Source: Excoecaria cochinchinensis (lineage: Eukaryota; Streptophyta; Magnoliopsida; Malpighiales; Euphorbiaceae). From it: a DNA stretch of 64,000 nucleotides. The notes beneath the pieces are model-generated. The model worked only from the letters and a program-made list of their open reading frames with translations. It did not search any database and was not told where the DNA came from. Within the stretch, counting starts at the first letter, position 1; every line of letters starts with the position of its first letter. This document shows positions 20,835-33,162 of the stretch, piece by piece. The position numbers and the translations under genes were made by a program. The stretch spans positions 35,789,001-35,853,000 of the forward strand of contig CANTUQ010000004.1 in the NCBI GenBank assembly GCA_947683425.1. The letters are read 5' to 3'.

Positions 20835-22584
20835 ATGGCTTCTAATGATGGTAGGCATGAGGGTGATAGAGAGTGCAGCTTCTGTCAGTTTCAGTCCCAA
20901 GGATTTGCCACGGCAGCAGGATACTTCATTGGCTGCACCTCTCCCTCCGCAGCAGTCTAAGTTCATGAATATGATGGCGAATTTCTTTTAGTTTCTGGTT
21001 TGATTGATCCTGGTTCCACGCATTCTTATATTAGTATTGATATTGCCCAGGATAAGAGATGGCATGATTGTCAGGGAGACCAAGATATTCTAGTGAGTAA
21101 TCCTTTGGGGCATAGTGTGGTAGTGGACAAAGTTTATAGAGATTGTCCGGTTAATACTTAGGGTTTTGTGTTTTCTGCTGACCTGATTGACCTCCCCTTC
21201 CGAGAGTTTGATGGGATTCTGGGTATGGATTGGTTATCCACTCACCATGCCACTGTTGATTGTAAAAGAAAGAGAGTGACCCTTAAGACCTCAGATGATT
21301 AGGAGGTGGTCATTATGGGTGAGATATCAGATTTTCTCTCTGATGTGATTTCAGCCACTACAGCTAACAGGCTTATCAGAAAGGGTTGTGTTGCCTACTT
21401 TTGTTATGCAATGGAGGCTAAAAAAAATGAACTTAAGGTTTTCGATGTGCCCACTGTTCGGGAGTTTCAGGACGTTTTTCCTTAAGAACTTCCTGGGTTG
21501 CCACCTGATAGGGAAATAGAGTTTACCATTGATTAAGTATCTGGTACTGCACCGATCTGTATTGCTCCCTACGAAATGGCACCCACATAACTCAGAGAAT
21601 TGAAGATCCAGTTGCAAGAATTACTTAATAAAGGCTTCATTAGACCGAGTGTTTCACACTGGGGAGCTCCAGTCCTCTTTGTGAAAAAGAATGATGGATC
21701 ACTTCGGTTGTGTATCGACTATTGACAGTTGAATAAAGTCACCATAAAGAACAAGTATCCACTGCCTTGGATTGATGACTTGTTCGATCAGTTGAAAGGC
21801 ACTGGAGTATCTTCAAACTTTGATTTAAGATTTGGCTATCACCAGTTAAAGATTAAAGAGTCAGATGTACCTAAGACTGCTTTTTGCACTAGGTATGGTC
21901 ACTATGAGTTCATGGTCATGCCGTTTGGATTGACGAATGCCCCTGCAGCATTCATGGATTTGATGAACCTGATTTTCCACCTTACTTTGATTGATTTGTG
22001 GTTATCTTCATTGATGATATTTTGGTTTATTCTAAGACTTCAGATGAGCATGATGAGCATTTGAGGATTGTTTTGCAGACTCTAAAAGATAAGCAGCTTT
22101 ATGCCAAGATCAGCAGATGTGAATTCTAGCTGAATGAGGTATCATTTTTGGGTCATGTGGTATCAGCTGATGGTGTTAAAGTTGATCCTAAAAAGATTGA
22201 AGCGATCCTATAGTGGAGACCACCTAGGAGTGTTACTGAATTTAGGAGTTTCCTTAGCTTGGAAGGTTACTACAGGAGGGTTGTAAAAGGCTTCTCTTCG
22301 ATTGCAGCTCCTTTGACCAGACTGTTATAGAAGAATGTTAAGTTTGCATGGTAAGATAAATATCAAGAAAGCTTTGAGAAGCTTAAGTGTATGCTGGCTG
22401 AAGCTCCAGTGTTAGTGCAACCTGAACCTGGTAAGGATTTTGTGATCTACAGTGATGCCTCCAGAAATGGTTTGAGTTGTGTACTGATGCAGGAAGGCAA
22501 GGTGATTGCTTATGCTTCCCGATAGCTTAAGACTCATGAGAAGAATTATCCTACTCATGATCTTGAGTTAGCAGTGATTGTATT
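20835..22584 (+). pseudogene. Element D gag remnant, protease and RT to RNase H start, broken
   Basis: About 45 gag codons from MASNDGRHEG run straight into the protease, so the capsid and zinc-knuckle part is deleted. Protease: GLIDPGSTHSYIS, then GILGMDWLS. RT: KKNDGSLRLCIDY, MPFGLTNAPAAFMDLMN; the active-site aspartates lie after a frameshift near 21985. The RT/RNase H connection and YSDAS follow. I count about eleven in-frame stops in 1.6 kb, mostly explicable as C-to-T or G-to-A changes. RNase H is interrupted at 22584 by element E and resumes at 28146. Same lineage as element C but a distinct family. Confidence 0.9.
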
Positions 22585-24671
22585 TGTAACACCCCCATAC
22601 CCCCGGTAAGGAATATCAGGGCGCTACGCGGGCACCTACGTGTATTTATACATGCATTAGCGGAAGCGGTAGTAATAAACAATTAGAAATAAGTTGGGCC
22701 CAAACAAAAAATTACTTTTATTTGTAATACTACATACAATCATCATGTTCACTATACACTAGCAATAACAATAAGCCTGAATTCCTTTCATGGTGGATAC
22801 GGGTAACTCTGGATACTGTTTACAGTATCTTACATATGGAGAATTAACTCAAACTCTATGGAATACACGAGGCATTCCGAACTCTGGGCACAATTAAGGC
22901 CAACTCTAGCAGCTGCACTCTAGCCCTTTATAAGCATGCTTATCTATCCACTATAACGGTAATCAGGCTCTAACAACTCATATACTGTGCACTGATATCA
23001 ATTTATTTACTATAATTCAAATACATTTAACTACATGTATAACTTTTACAAATCATGTACATTTAATTACTACTAATCATATAAGAGGTTTAAAAGATAA
23101 TTTAAAACCAAATACAAGCTAAATGATAACATACAAGACCCATTTAAACCTTTAACAATTCAAAACAGGAACAAAATGCCAAAACAAGACAAAACAGGCG
23201 GAAAAAGCTCACTGTCGCGATCGCGACTTGTGTCGCGCTCGCGACAGTAGCCGAAGGAAACAGGACCGTCGCGAGGCGCTCTCGCGATTGCGGCTCGCGA
23301 CGATCTGCTTCTCTTCATGCCCACCAGGAAGAAAGGGTCACGGCGTGACCACCCATCACGTCTCGTGACAGGATCCTCATAGCGAGAGAGGGACATCACG
23401 TGGCGTGATGCCATCTCACGCCTCACCAAGGAAGGGTCACGGCGTGACTGAACCTCACGTCGCATGACTCTCTCCTCACAGCGAGAGAGGGACATCACAT
23501 GGCGTGATGCCATCTCACGCCTCACCGAAGGCAGGGGTCACGGCGTGACTGCTCATCACGTCACGTGACTCTCTCCTCACATTACTAAAACCAAATTTCC
23601 AACTCGCTTCCTACGGAAATGAAAGACGCGATTCTGTCGCGATCTCTGCTGGTGTCGCGCTCGCGACAGAAGCGTTTTCCCCAATTCCAAAGGCAAAATC
23701 CACACACCGATAAACTCAAACCGACTCTTTTATTTTCACATGCAACCACTCATCTTTTTAACATGTAATTGCCCTATAAATCATGCTCATAACAAGATTT
23801 TCACTCAAATTACACAATCACTTTAGATATTGAAACACTACAAGCAATCAAAATGATTTCACACACTTAAACAGACAATTGAGCTAATTAAGCTCCAAAT
23901 ACATTTCTTTATACAACTACATCTCTATTGAACATTCAAAATCATACACATGCAAAATAGGAAAACCGCACACGATCCCTACCTCTAGGATGTTGGACCG
24001 CACTCTCTACTCGGCTACGACCTTCTCTTTGCCTTTATTGGGCCTCTTGTCCACAGCTTCCATGCACAATCCATTCAAAATACCAAGGTTACTCTTCTCT
24101 TTTACTTTAAATCAAAAACAGAAATAGAACAAAAGAAGAAGACCAATACTAACTAAATGGCATTACTTACCTTCTTAGTATGCTTAATCAAGCTCTACTA
24201 GTCCCCTTCTCAAAGCCAACACAAATGAATCACTCAAAACAGTGTAAAGAAGGAAGAAGAAATGAAAGAAAGAGCAGGGCAAAGGAAAAGAAAGAAACTA
24301 ACGTGAAAAGAAGAAGAAGAGGGCAGATGGTTCAAGTCAATCCAAAAATTAACTATGGTAATAAATGCCATCTACCACTTAAATGCATGATTATCTTCTT
24401 TTTCCTTTTTAATTAATCCTAATCTCCTCTCTTAACTCTTAATCTCTCTTAACATAAGTTAATCTATTGCCACTTGTCACTTCCCTACGGTGCCATGTGT
24501 CACTCTCCTATAAGTTACAAATTAAAAAGGCCAATTAATTACCCTATTACTGAAGTGGTTCTGTCGCGCCCACGACGCTTGCCGCGCTCGCGACAGGACT
24601 CACACTCCCAATACTAATCTTTATTGATCAAAAATTCTATCCTTCTTCTAGGGCTATTTCGGGGTGTTACA
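22585..24671 (-). repeat. 3' LTR of element E
   Basis: Read on the minus strand it starts TGTAACACCCC and ends GGGGGTGTTACA. It holds CTGTCGCG-type inverted repeats near its 5' end (24561-24596), at 23634-23669 and at 23212-23247; TCACG...CGTGA palindromes 23335-23570; donor GGTAAGT about 24165-24172; EAVDKRPNKGKEKVVAE block 24008-24063; and hairpin stems GATACTG/CAGTATC (22812-22829) and GGAAT/ATTCC (22860-22878). The CTAAGCG double hairpin seen in other families is missing here. Confidence 0.93.
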
Positions 24672-24690
24672 AATCTCTCCCCCTTAAGAA
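24672..24690 (-). other. Polypurine tract of element E
   Basis: On the minus strand AAGGGGGAGAGA lies directly upstream of the 3' LTR, the usual place for plus-strand priming. Confidence 0.85.
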
Positions 24691-24749
24691 ATTTCATCCT
24701 CGAAATTTCCCCCGCTACCGGACAAATAACTCAAACTATATACTGTATA

Positions 24750-25931
24750 CTAATAACAGGACTTACTAGAAGATCCAATCAATGCCTCCACATCTTCAGC
24801 CGTCATGGCATATACACGTGGCTGATCCTCAGGGAATGGCCTCTCGACCGTTTCCGATGGCGGTCTTTCAGCTCTACCTCGTCCTCTTCCACTTCTAACA
24901 TTCCCAGAAGCATTGCCTTTCTCTTTATTTACTTGTGATGCCATATTCTCTCTTGTTTTAGGACACTGAGCAAGGAAATGCTCTGTACTACCACATTTGA
25001 AGCAAGCTCCGGTGAGCTTTCTACACTCGCCCCAGTGACGTCTATTACAGTGCTCACATTCTGGGGCCATACTCCCTTTACTAGTAGGCGGTCTCACACT
25101 TCCAACCGAAGTTGGTACTTGTACCGATGCTTGCTCATCCTTTCCTCTTTTTACTACTCTAGCTCCTCTACCAACATTCTCATCTTCTCTTGGAAATCTT
25201 CTTTTCTGCTCTCTCTTTTGCTTTATTAATTCAGATTCCTCCATTTTCATTGCTGCCAATACCAATGGATAATAACCCACTGGCTGCAAAGCAACCATAG
25301 CAGACAAAGGTCCCCGAATACTCTCTCTTAATCCATCTTCAAATTGCCTACATCTGAAGTCATCAGTTAACATTCCTTCCGGTACATATTTACTCAAACG
25401 AGTAAACTCTTTATCATATTCTGCAACAGTCATATTCCTCTGCTTAAAAGTTATAAATTCTTTCCACTTGGCATCTCTATACGCTTTGGTCACAAATTTC
25501 TCCTTGAACTCTCGAACAAAGAAATCCCAGGTTAACTCCATGGGTCTCTGAGGATGCTGCAACACCAACTTCCACCAGTCATATGCTGCACCCTGCAGCA
25601 ATGACACGGCGCAAACTACTTTCTGGTTCTGAGGGCAACTGATCTCTTGTAAAATTCTTTCTATTTTCTCTAACCAGAATTCTGCTATCTCGGATTGATC
25701 CAGGGATGTTCCATGGAACTCTTCAGCTCCTCTCTTTCTTATCAAATCTGTTGGAGCTTTAGGAGCTGTCAGTCTATCTAGGATCTGTACCAACCCATGC
25801 ATCAACTCCGGGTTGTCCTGAACAACTCTTGCTCTTTCCTCTCTGTCTTGTGCTTGTACATGTGGATCCACTCGAACCGGATTCACACTGCCTGTAGTCT
25901 CTCCTACGTGCTCACTCGGGTCGGACTCCAT
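24750..25931 (-). CDS. gag of element E, intact, 393 aa
   Basis: Capsid/nucleocapsid protein of the gag-only element. It starts MESDPSEHVGE, matching the start of the other gag-only elements, so this ATG is well supported. Capsid domain about residues 75-235 (AYDWWKLV; EFKEKFVTKAYRDAKW). Double zinc knuckle: C292, C295, H299, C303, then C310, C313, H318, C323. An RG-rich stretch follows, and the frame ends in SKSCY, at the point where protease begins in the pol-bearing elements. No stop or frameshift: it could make a full product. Expression would come from the LTR at 26058-28145. Confidence 0.93.
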   Translation of the reverse strand: MESDPSEHVGETTGSVNPVRVDPHVQAQDREERARVVQDNPELMHGLVQILDRLTAPKAPTDLIRKRGAEEFHGTSLDQSEIAEFWLEKIERILQEISCPQNQKVVCAVSLLQGAAYDWWKLVLQHPQRPMELTWDFFVREFKEKFVTKAYRDAKWKEFITFKQRNMTVAEYDKEFTRLSKYVPEGMLTDDFRCRQFEDGLRESIRGPLSAMVALQPVGYYPLVLAAMKMEESELIKQKREQKRRFPREDENVGRGARVVKRGKDEQASVQVPTSVGSVRPPTSKGSMAPECEHCNRRHWGECRKLTGACFKCGSTEHFLAQCPKTRENMASQVNKEKGNASGNVRSGRGRGRAERPPSETVERPFPEDQPRVYAMTAEDVEALIGSSSKSCY

Positions 25932-26040
25932 CTAGACCCTACAAAACCAGCATCTGCATTAGGCCACATTCTAGACAACTCAAACATATACACTAGTACT
26001 ATACTCTATCATCTTATAGTCCTGAACCAATTAACCTAGA

Positions 26041-26052
26041 GCTCTGATACCA
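26041..26052 (-). other. Primer binding site of element E
   Basis: Minus strand reads TGGTATCAGAGC, 5 nt after the 5' LTR end; exact tRNA-iMet primer site. Confidence 0.92.
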
Positions 26053-26057
26053 CTAAA

Positions 26058-28145
26058 TGTAACACCCCCATACCCCCGGTAAGGAATATCGGGGCGCTAC
26101 GCGGGCACCTACGTGTATCTATACATGCATTAGCGGAAGCGGTAGTAATAAACAATTAGAAATAAGTTGGGCCCAAACAAAAAAATTACTTTTATTTGTA
26201 ATACTACATACAATCATCATGTTCACTATACACTAGCAATAACAATAAGCCTGAATTCCTTTCATGGTGGATACGGGTAACTCTGGATACTGTTTACAGT
26301 ATCTTACATATGGAGAATTAACTCAAACTCTATGGAATACACGAGGCATTCCGAACTCTGGGCACAATTAAGGCCAACTCTAGCAGCTGCACTCTAGCCC
26401 TTTATAAGCATGCTTATCTATCCACTATAACGGTAATCAGGCTCTAACAACTCATATACTGTGCACTGATATCAATTTATTTACTATAATTCAAATACAT
26501 TTAACTACATGTATAACTTTTACAAATCATGTACATTTAATTACTACTAATCATATAAGAGGTTTAAAAGATAATTTAAAACCAAATACAAGCTAAATGA
26601 TAACATACAAGACCCATTTAAACCTTTAACAATTCAAAACAGGAACAAAATGCCAAAACAAGACAAAACAGGCGGAAAAAGCTCACTGTCGCGATCGCGA
26701 CTTGTGTCGCGCTCGCGACAGTAGCCGAAGGAAACAGGACCGTCGCGAAGCGCTCTCGCGATTGCGGCTCGCGACGATCTGCTTCTCTTCACGCCCACCA
26801 GGAAGAAAGGGTCACGGCGTGACCACCCATCACGTCTCGTGACAGGATCCTCACAGCGAGAGAGGGACATCACGTGGCGTGATGCCATCTCACGCCTCAC
26901 CAAGGAAGGGTCACGGCGTGACTGAACCTCACGTCGCGTGACTCTCTCCTCACAGCGAGAGAGGGTCATCACGTGGCGTGATGCCATCTCACGCCTCACC
27001 GAAGGCAGGGGTCACGGCGTGACTGCTCATCACGTCACGTGACTCTCTCCTCACATTACTAAAACCAAATTTCCAACTCGCTTCCTACGGAAATGAAAGA
27101 CGCGATTCTGTCGCGATCTCTGCTGGTGTCGCGCTCGCGACAGAAGCGTTTTCCCCAATTCCAAAGGCAAAATCCACACACCGATAAACTTAAACCGACT
27201 CTTTTATTTTCACATGCAACCACTCATCTTTTTAACATGTAATTGCCCTATAAATCATGCTCATAACAAGATTTTCACTCAAATTACACAATCACTTTAG
27301 ATATTGAAACACTACAAGCAATCAAAATGATTTCACACACTTAAACAGATAATTGAGCTAATTAAGCTCCAAATACATTTCTTTATACAACTACATCTCT
27401 ATTGAACATTCAAAATCATACACATGCAAAATAGGAAAACCGCACACGATCCCTACCTCTAGGATGTTGGACCGCACTCTCTACTCGGCTACGACCTTCT
27501 CTTTGCCTTTATTGGGCCTCTTGTCCACAGCTTCCATGCACAATCCATTCAAAATACCAAGGTTACTCTTCTCTTTTACTTTAAATCAAAAACAGAAATA
27601 GAACAAAAGAAGAAGACCAATACTAACTAAATGGCATTACTTACCTTCTTAGTATGCTTAATCAAGCTCTACTAGTCCCCTTCTCAAAGCCAACACAAAT
27701 GAATCACTCAAAACAGTGTAAAGAAGGAAGAAGAAACGAAAGAAAGAGCAGGGCAAAGGAAAAGAAAGAAACTAACGTGAAAAGAAGAAGAAGAGGGCAG
27801 ATGGTTCAAGTCAATCCAAAAATTAACTATGGTAATAAATGCCATCTACCACTTAAATGCATGATTATCTTCTTTTTCCTTTTTAATTAATCCTAATCTC
27901 CTCTCTTAACTCTTAATCTCTCTTAACATAAGTTAATCTATTGCCACTTGTCACTTCCCTACGGTGCCATGTGTCACTCTCCTACAAGTTACAAATTAAA
28001 AAGGCCAATTAATTACCCTATTACTGAAGTGGTTCTGTCGCGGCCACGACGCTTGCCGCGCTCGTGACAGGACTCACACTCCCAATACTAATCTTTCTTG
28101 AACAAAAATTCTATCCTTCTTCTAGGGCTATTTCGGGGTGTTACA
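26058..28145 (-). repeat. 5' LTR of element E (2088 bp)
   Basis: Near-identical partner of 22585-24671 with one extra A near 26180. Palindromes at 26686-26721 and about 26810-27145, hairpin GATACTG/CAGTATC at 26286-26303. Promoter-bearing copy for the element. Confidence 0.93.
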
Positions 28146-29846
28146 GTATTTGCATTAAAGATCTGGAGACATCATTTGTTTGGTGAGAGATGCTATATCT
28201 ACACTGATCACAAGAGTCTCAAGTACTTGCTTACTCAGAAGGAGCTCAATTTGAGACAGAGACATTGGCTTGAGCTAATCAAGGATTATGAGTGCTTTAT
28301 TGACTATCATCCCGGTAAGACTAATGTAGTAGCCGATGCCCTCAGTAGGAAATTCATGGCTTCACTTCGGGCTATGAATGTTAGTCTGAGCTTATTGGAT
28401 GATGGAGCTTTGATTGCAGAAATGAAAGTTAAGCCAAATTTTCTTTCACAAGTAAAAGATACTCAGAAGAACGATGATCGATTGTCTGTTATTGTGTCTC
28501 AAACAAAAGATGGAAATATCAGTGATTTCTTATTAGGTCCAGACGGTGGATTATATTATAAAAAGAGATTGTGTGTGCCTGATCAAACTGATTTGAGGAA
28601 GAATATTCTGTCAGAAGCTCATCATAGCAGCTTTGCCATGCATCCTGGTAGCAATAAGATGTATCAGGATTTGAAGACACAGTATTGGTGGCCAGATATG
28701 AAGCATGATGTGGCTAAATTTGTGGGCAGATGTCTGATTTGTCAGCAAGTCAAATCAGAATATCAGGTTCCTTTAGGTTTGCTTCAGCCTATTGTTATAC
28801 CTGAATGGAAATGGGACAGAGTTACCATGGATTTTGTGTCTTGGTTTCCTCTTACTAGAAAGAAGCACGATGCAGTGTGGGTTATTGTGGACCGATTCAC
28901 TAAGTCAGCTCACTTTTTGCCTATCAAAATGGATTATCCGTTATCCAAGTTGGCTGAGTTGTTCATTGGTGAGATTGTCAGATTGCATGGAGTTCCTTCC
29001 TCCATTATTTCTGATCGTGATCCGAGATTCACTTCTCAGTTTTGGAAGAGACTACAAGAAGCTTTGGGGACTAGACTACATTTCAGCACAGTTTTCCATC
29101 CTCAGACTGATGGTAAATCTGAGCGTGTGATTCAAATTTTGGAGGATATGCTGAGATGTTGTGTGTTCGAGTTTGGTAACAGTTGGGAAAGGTATTTTCC
29201 TTTAGTAGAGTTTTCCTATAATAACAGTTATCAGACCAGCATTAAGATGGCTCCATATGAAGCTCTATATGGTAGAAAGTGTAGAACTCCTCTCTGTTGG
29301 ACAGAGCTTAGTAAAAGTAAGATTGTGGGTTCAGAATTGATTCATGAAACTGAAGAAAAGGTCAGAGTAATCCAGGATAGACTGAAAGAAGTCATGGATC
29401 GACAAAAGTCCTATGCAGATTTAAAAAGAAAAGACATAGAGTTTCAAGTGGGAGATAAAGCGTTTCTGAAAGTATCTCCATGGAAGAAGATTCTCAGATT
29501 TGCAAAGAAAGGTAAACTAAGTTCGAGATTTATTGGACCCTACGAAATTATTCAGCGGGTCAGATCCGTAGCCTACAGATTGAAGCTTCAACAAGATCTA
29601 GAAAAGATTCATGATGTCTTCTATGTATCTATGCTTAGAAGATATCGTTCAGACCCCAATCATGTCATCAAGCATGAAGTGGTTAGAGTTCAGCTAGACA
29701 TGATTTATAAAGAGTACCCAGTTAAGATCCTAGCTCGAGAAGTGAAGCAGCTCAGGAGTAAACGGATCCCGTTAGTGAAGGTCCTCTGGAATCACCACAA
29801 TGTTGAGGAAGCGATGTGGGAACCCGAGGAGACAATGAGAAAATAG
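28146..29846 (+). pseudogene. Element D RNase H end, integrase and chromodomain-like tail; long open frame
   Basis: Continuation of element D pol after E. RNase H end (TDHKSLKYLLTQKELNLRQRHWLEL), integrase zinc region (two His, then CLICQQVK), core with TMDFV, SDRDPRFTS and the glutamate in KSERVIQILEDML, then a tail with REVKQLRSKRIPLVKVLWNH and VEEAMWEPEETMR. The frame is open for about 1.7 kb and stops only at a TAG where relatives continue into the PHLF end. This is in sharp contrast to the stop-filled RT half before E. Because the polyprotein is broken upstream, no functional pol is expected, but the integrase part itself keeps its catalytic residues. Confidence 0.9.
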
Positions 29847-29908
29847 CATCCCCATCTTTTCAATACAGGTAAATTTTGAGGACGAAATTTTTATTGGTAG
29901 GGGAGAAT

Positions 29909-30718
29909 TGTAATGGCCTGCATGATAGCCTAGAAGTATCCAGTATTTTTTGTAGTGTCTGTTGTTAGTTTCGCAGCATGAGATTATGTTTCTAGAGTTT
30001 TATACTCAGTAAACTTTAAAAGTTAAACGTGCTTAAGTCATAGTAGTTCTAGGATGGGTGACCTATTGGGTAGGTAATAGTTACAGTAAGTCAAAAAAGA
30101 TATTAATGCATAGAAATGATTTGTAGAGTGAATGCAGTTGGGTGGTGCAGTTTTGTGTGAAAACGAGGTCATATAGGCCCCCGAATGTCCGTTTGAAGTT
30201 CGGTTCGGCTGAACTGGAGTTTGACCGAGGTTTGACAAAATTTTTAGAAAATGTTAGAGTGGATAAAAATTGTCAGTGTGCGAAGTGTACAAGCTCAAAA
30301 TAATTTTTCGAATTTTTTCACAGCATTGGATTTGAGTTTTATGGTAGAAAACGACTAAATTGAACCGGACCAATTTAGGTGAACGGGGCCCCAAATGGAC
30401 TCTGATTGAGCTAAAATTTTGTTTGGATGCTATTTTTGTTATTTCAAACATGATGGAATTGATTGGGAGTAAAAAAGAGGTAAGGAACATTCAGTTTACC
30501 AAAAATAGTGCCAAATGACCAGAAAACCAAAAATCAGACCAAATCGGTCCCACCACTCTGGTTGGACCCGATTCTGCTCAACCTCACTCATATAAATAGA
30601 CCCAAAAGGCTAGAGAAATCCAAAATTCTCCATCTAAACTGCCCTCCTCTCTCTTCTTCTTGGGCGAATTGAACTTCTCCTCTTCTACTCCTTTCTTCTT
30701 CAAAGATTTCTCCATATC
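29909..30718 (+). repeat. Element D 3' LTR, 5' part
   Basis: Starts TGTAATGGCC after a purine tract (TAGGGGAGAA). Contains a clear TATA box (30591-30598) and a pyrimidine-rich start region (about 30645-30710). Interrupted at 30718 by element F; resumes at 37259. Confidence 0.85.
30591..30598 (+). promoter_or_regulatory. TATA box in element D 3' LTR
   Basis: TATAAATA, about 680 bp into the LTR, followed within 30-60 nt by a C/T-rich start region. Likely the core promoter of the element. Confidence 0.7.
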
Positions 30719-33029
30719 TATCACACCCCAAAAGTGGCCTAGTTGGAATTAGCAATTTTAATTGGACAATATGGATATGTTTGTAATTTTTACAAGTGTA
30801 ATTAAGGGCAATTGGGTAATTTACAAGAGAAAAGAGGATTAAATTGCAAGGAATTAAAAGTATTAAATTGCAGATTTTTATTTAGTGAGTAAAAAGTATT
30901 TTGACAAAGATTTATTAGTAATTGTAAGGAGCTATTGGAAAAAGAGTAGTTAATGGATTTGGGGTTCCAACCAGAACATGACAAGTGGAAAGGTGAGTGT
31001 GTGCATGTGGGAGAGAGAAACGAGGGTTTCAGAATTTTTTTTGTAGCTTCCTAAAGAAGCCATCAGATTTCACTCTCTTTCTCTCTTGCTCTCTCTCACG
31101 TTAGCCACTCCTTCCCCTCTCCATTTTCTATTCTTTCCCCATTTGCATGTGTGTTCATCCATTGTGGAGCTAGGGTTTGAGTTTTGAAGAAGTTTCAGGA
31201 GGTAAGTGGCTGTAAGTTTATGTGTGGTTCTCCATCTTCTCCTTCTTTTGGGATATTAATTACTGTTTCATTGGGTTGATATTGTGGTTTATTTGCTGGT
31301 TCATGTAAACTGCCGAAGAGAAGAAGAAAGATAAAGGAAAAGGGAAGTTAGAGGCTTGAAGATGCAGTAGATGTTATGAACTTCATTAACAGGTTTGGGA
31401 GTATTTCTGTCCATCCTCATTTTGGATCCTGTTTTGATGTTTAATGTTGTTGTTAAATTGTGTTTTTTATATATATAGTAATGCATGAGTAAAGTAAAGT
31501 TGTGTATTTGACTTGTAGCAGCAAGTGACGATTTTATGCATGTGAAATATGAAATATTTGCATGAAAGTGAAAGAGGAAAACTTCTAGGTTTAAGTCTTT
31601 GTAAATGCAATTCTGATTGTTTGATAATGTGAATGATTTGAGTGATTGTTGTTGTAAATGTGCTCTGCAGGCTTGAAGGTACGGTTTTGCATAGATATGG
31701 CATGAAAAATGGCTTTGGGCAAGAAGGAGTTTTGAATTTTTGATGTACTCGGTTTTTCACGCTTTCTATTTTTTTGTTTTCTGAAAATTCTGGGAACCAA
31801 ATCTTCTCCTTCTAGTGGATTATTGCAATGCAGTAGTGAGTGAGGAAGATCACGAGTCGTGAGTGAGGATCACGACTCATGACCCTCTTCCCTTGACAGT
31901 CATGAGTCGTGAGGGACGATCACAACTCGTGACTGTCCCTTTTCTACCAGAAGAGACGCGAGAGCGTCACCAGTCGTGAGGGAGGATCACGACTCGTGAC
32001 CCCCCTCCCTGCGAGCAGCTAGCGTCACGAGTCGCAATGGCCTGTGCGACTCGTGACTGGCCTCTCTTCTCGCCTCATTTTTTTTTATAAAAAAAAAGAG
32101 TTTCAGGCTTCTTTTATATGGGGTTTTTCACTACATGACACATGATCGGGTTTAAATCTGCATTATAATTTGATAATTGTTTAATTATGAGATATGTGTC
32201 CATGATTAATAATGATGTACATGATTTAAACGCTTATAATTTACATGAACATGGATTATTTCAATGTGAGTTATATGTTCTTATTACCTCCAGTATTTGA
32301 TATATATATATTTATATGTTTCTGAATTTGATCAATATGGTGAGAAGTATGTTAATCCTAAGTTTTAAGATGCATGTGTTGTGATGTGTTACATGCTTAA
32401 TTTATAAGAATATTTTGTTATACAAGCTACGTAAGTAAGAAACGATAAGCCTTATTGCAATACTCGAAGCTAAGTATGAATTGAGTAGTTAATTGCTTGT
32501 AAAGTATGTTGATGCATGTCTTGTAGAATTATGCAAATATGCTTATATGAAATTTTGATGCCTTTGATTATTGAAGAAAAACTTAATTGCACGTTTTTTG
32601 TTACGATGAGTTTAAATTATTGTTGTAAATATTGTATATGCGTATTTCCGTTTGTTTTTTTCCTCCCCACTAAGCATTGTCGCTTAGCACGGGTTCTTTT
32701 CCCGTGCAGGTGGCGAGTTCGGTTTGGAGTCTGACATCTGCAGGTCGGCCACTAGAAGTCTTTTTTGATGAAGTTTATTTTTGTGTCTTCCGCTGTTATT
32801 TTGTACTTGGCTTGTTCTTAGCAAAATGAATCTTTTGTAATGGAACAACTATTTTGGTATATGTATTTGCTTATGAGCCTTTTTGGTAAACAATATTGTT
32901 ATGATGTATGTTAAGGGACGTGCTATATTTTAATTAAATGTATTTGTTTATTTGAATATATATTTAAGTAATTGAGTTTGCCCGCGTGGCACTCCGGTAT
33001 CCTTCCAACGGGGGTAACGGGGTGTTACA
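30719..33029 (+). repeat. 5' LTR of element F, with internal deletion
   Basis: 2311 bp. Donor AGGTAAGT (31200), micro-ORF 31305-31358 (first codon TAA, then TAEEKKKDKGKGKLEA), TCACGACTCGTGA palindromes 31849-32062, double hairpin 32669-32710. Compared with the 3' LTR it lacks about 471 bp at 32340; the break shares AT with both edges, and the lost part holds the hairpin ladder. Confidence 0.92.
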
Positions 33030-33032
33030 GCT

Positions 33033-33044
33033 TGGTATCAGAGC
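33033..33044 (+). other. Primer binding site of element F
   Basis: TGGTATCAGAGC, 3 nt after the LTR end; exact tRNA-iMet primer site. Confidence 0.92.
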
Positions 33045-33162
33045 CCAGGTTTGGTGGTTCTGGGTTATGTTGTGATTGTTTAAGTGAAGAGTTGAGTCTA
33101 TGCATGCGAGTCAGTTTGGTGTCGTGGCCTAATACAGATGTCTTGTGTTGTGTAGTGTTTAT

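Larger units (their letters stand above)
22585..28145 (-). mobile_element. Complete gag-only LTR retrotransposon E, target duplication GTATT
   Basis: 5561 bp on the minus strand: 5' LTR 26058-28145 (2088 bp), primer site 26041-26052, gag 24750-25931, purine tract, 3' LTR 22585-24671 (2087 bp). Perfect 5-bp duplication GTATT at 22580-22584 and 28146-28150. The interrupted RNase H frame of element D continues across it. By eye the LTRs differ at about 16 substitutions and one indel (under 1%), so insertion is recent. There is no pol at all; movement would need proteins from a related element. Confidence 0.95.

Noticed and set aside
23160..23525. 121-codon minus-strand open frame with repeated RREMASRHVMSLSRCE (also 26634-26999)
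   Set aside because: Produced by the CpG palindrome array in the E LTR; the repeated residues only mirror the repeated TCACG/CGTGA words.
28098..28145. Upstream ATG of the integrase frame as a true start
   Set aside because: These codons belong to the LTR of element E, read by chance into the D pol frame; the real polyprotein started far upstream.
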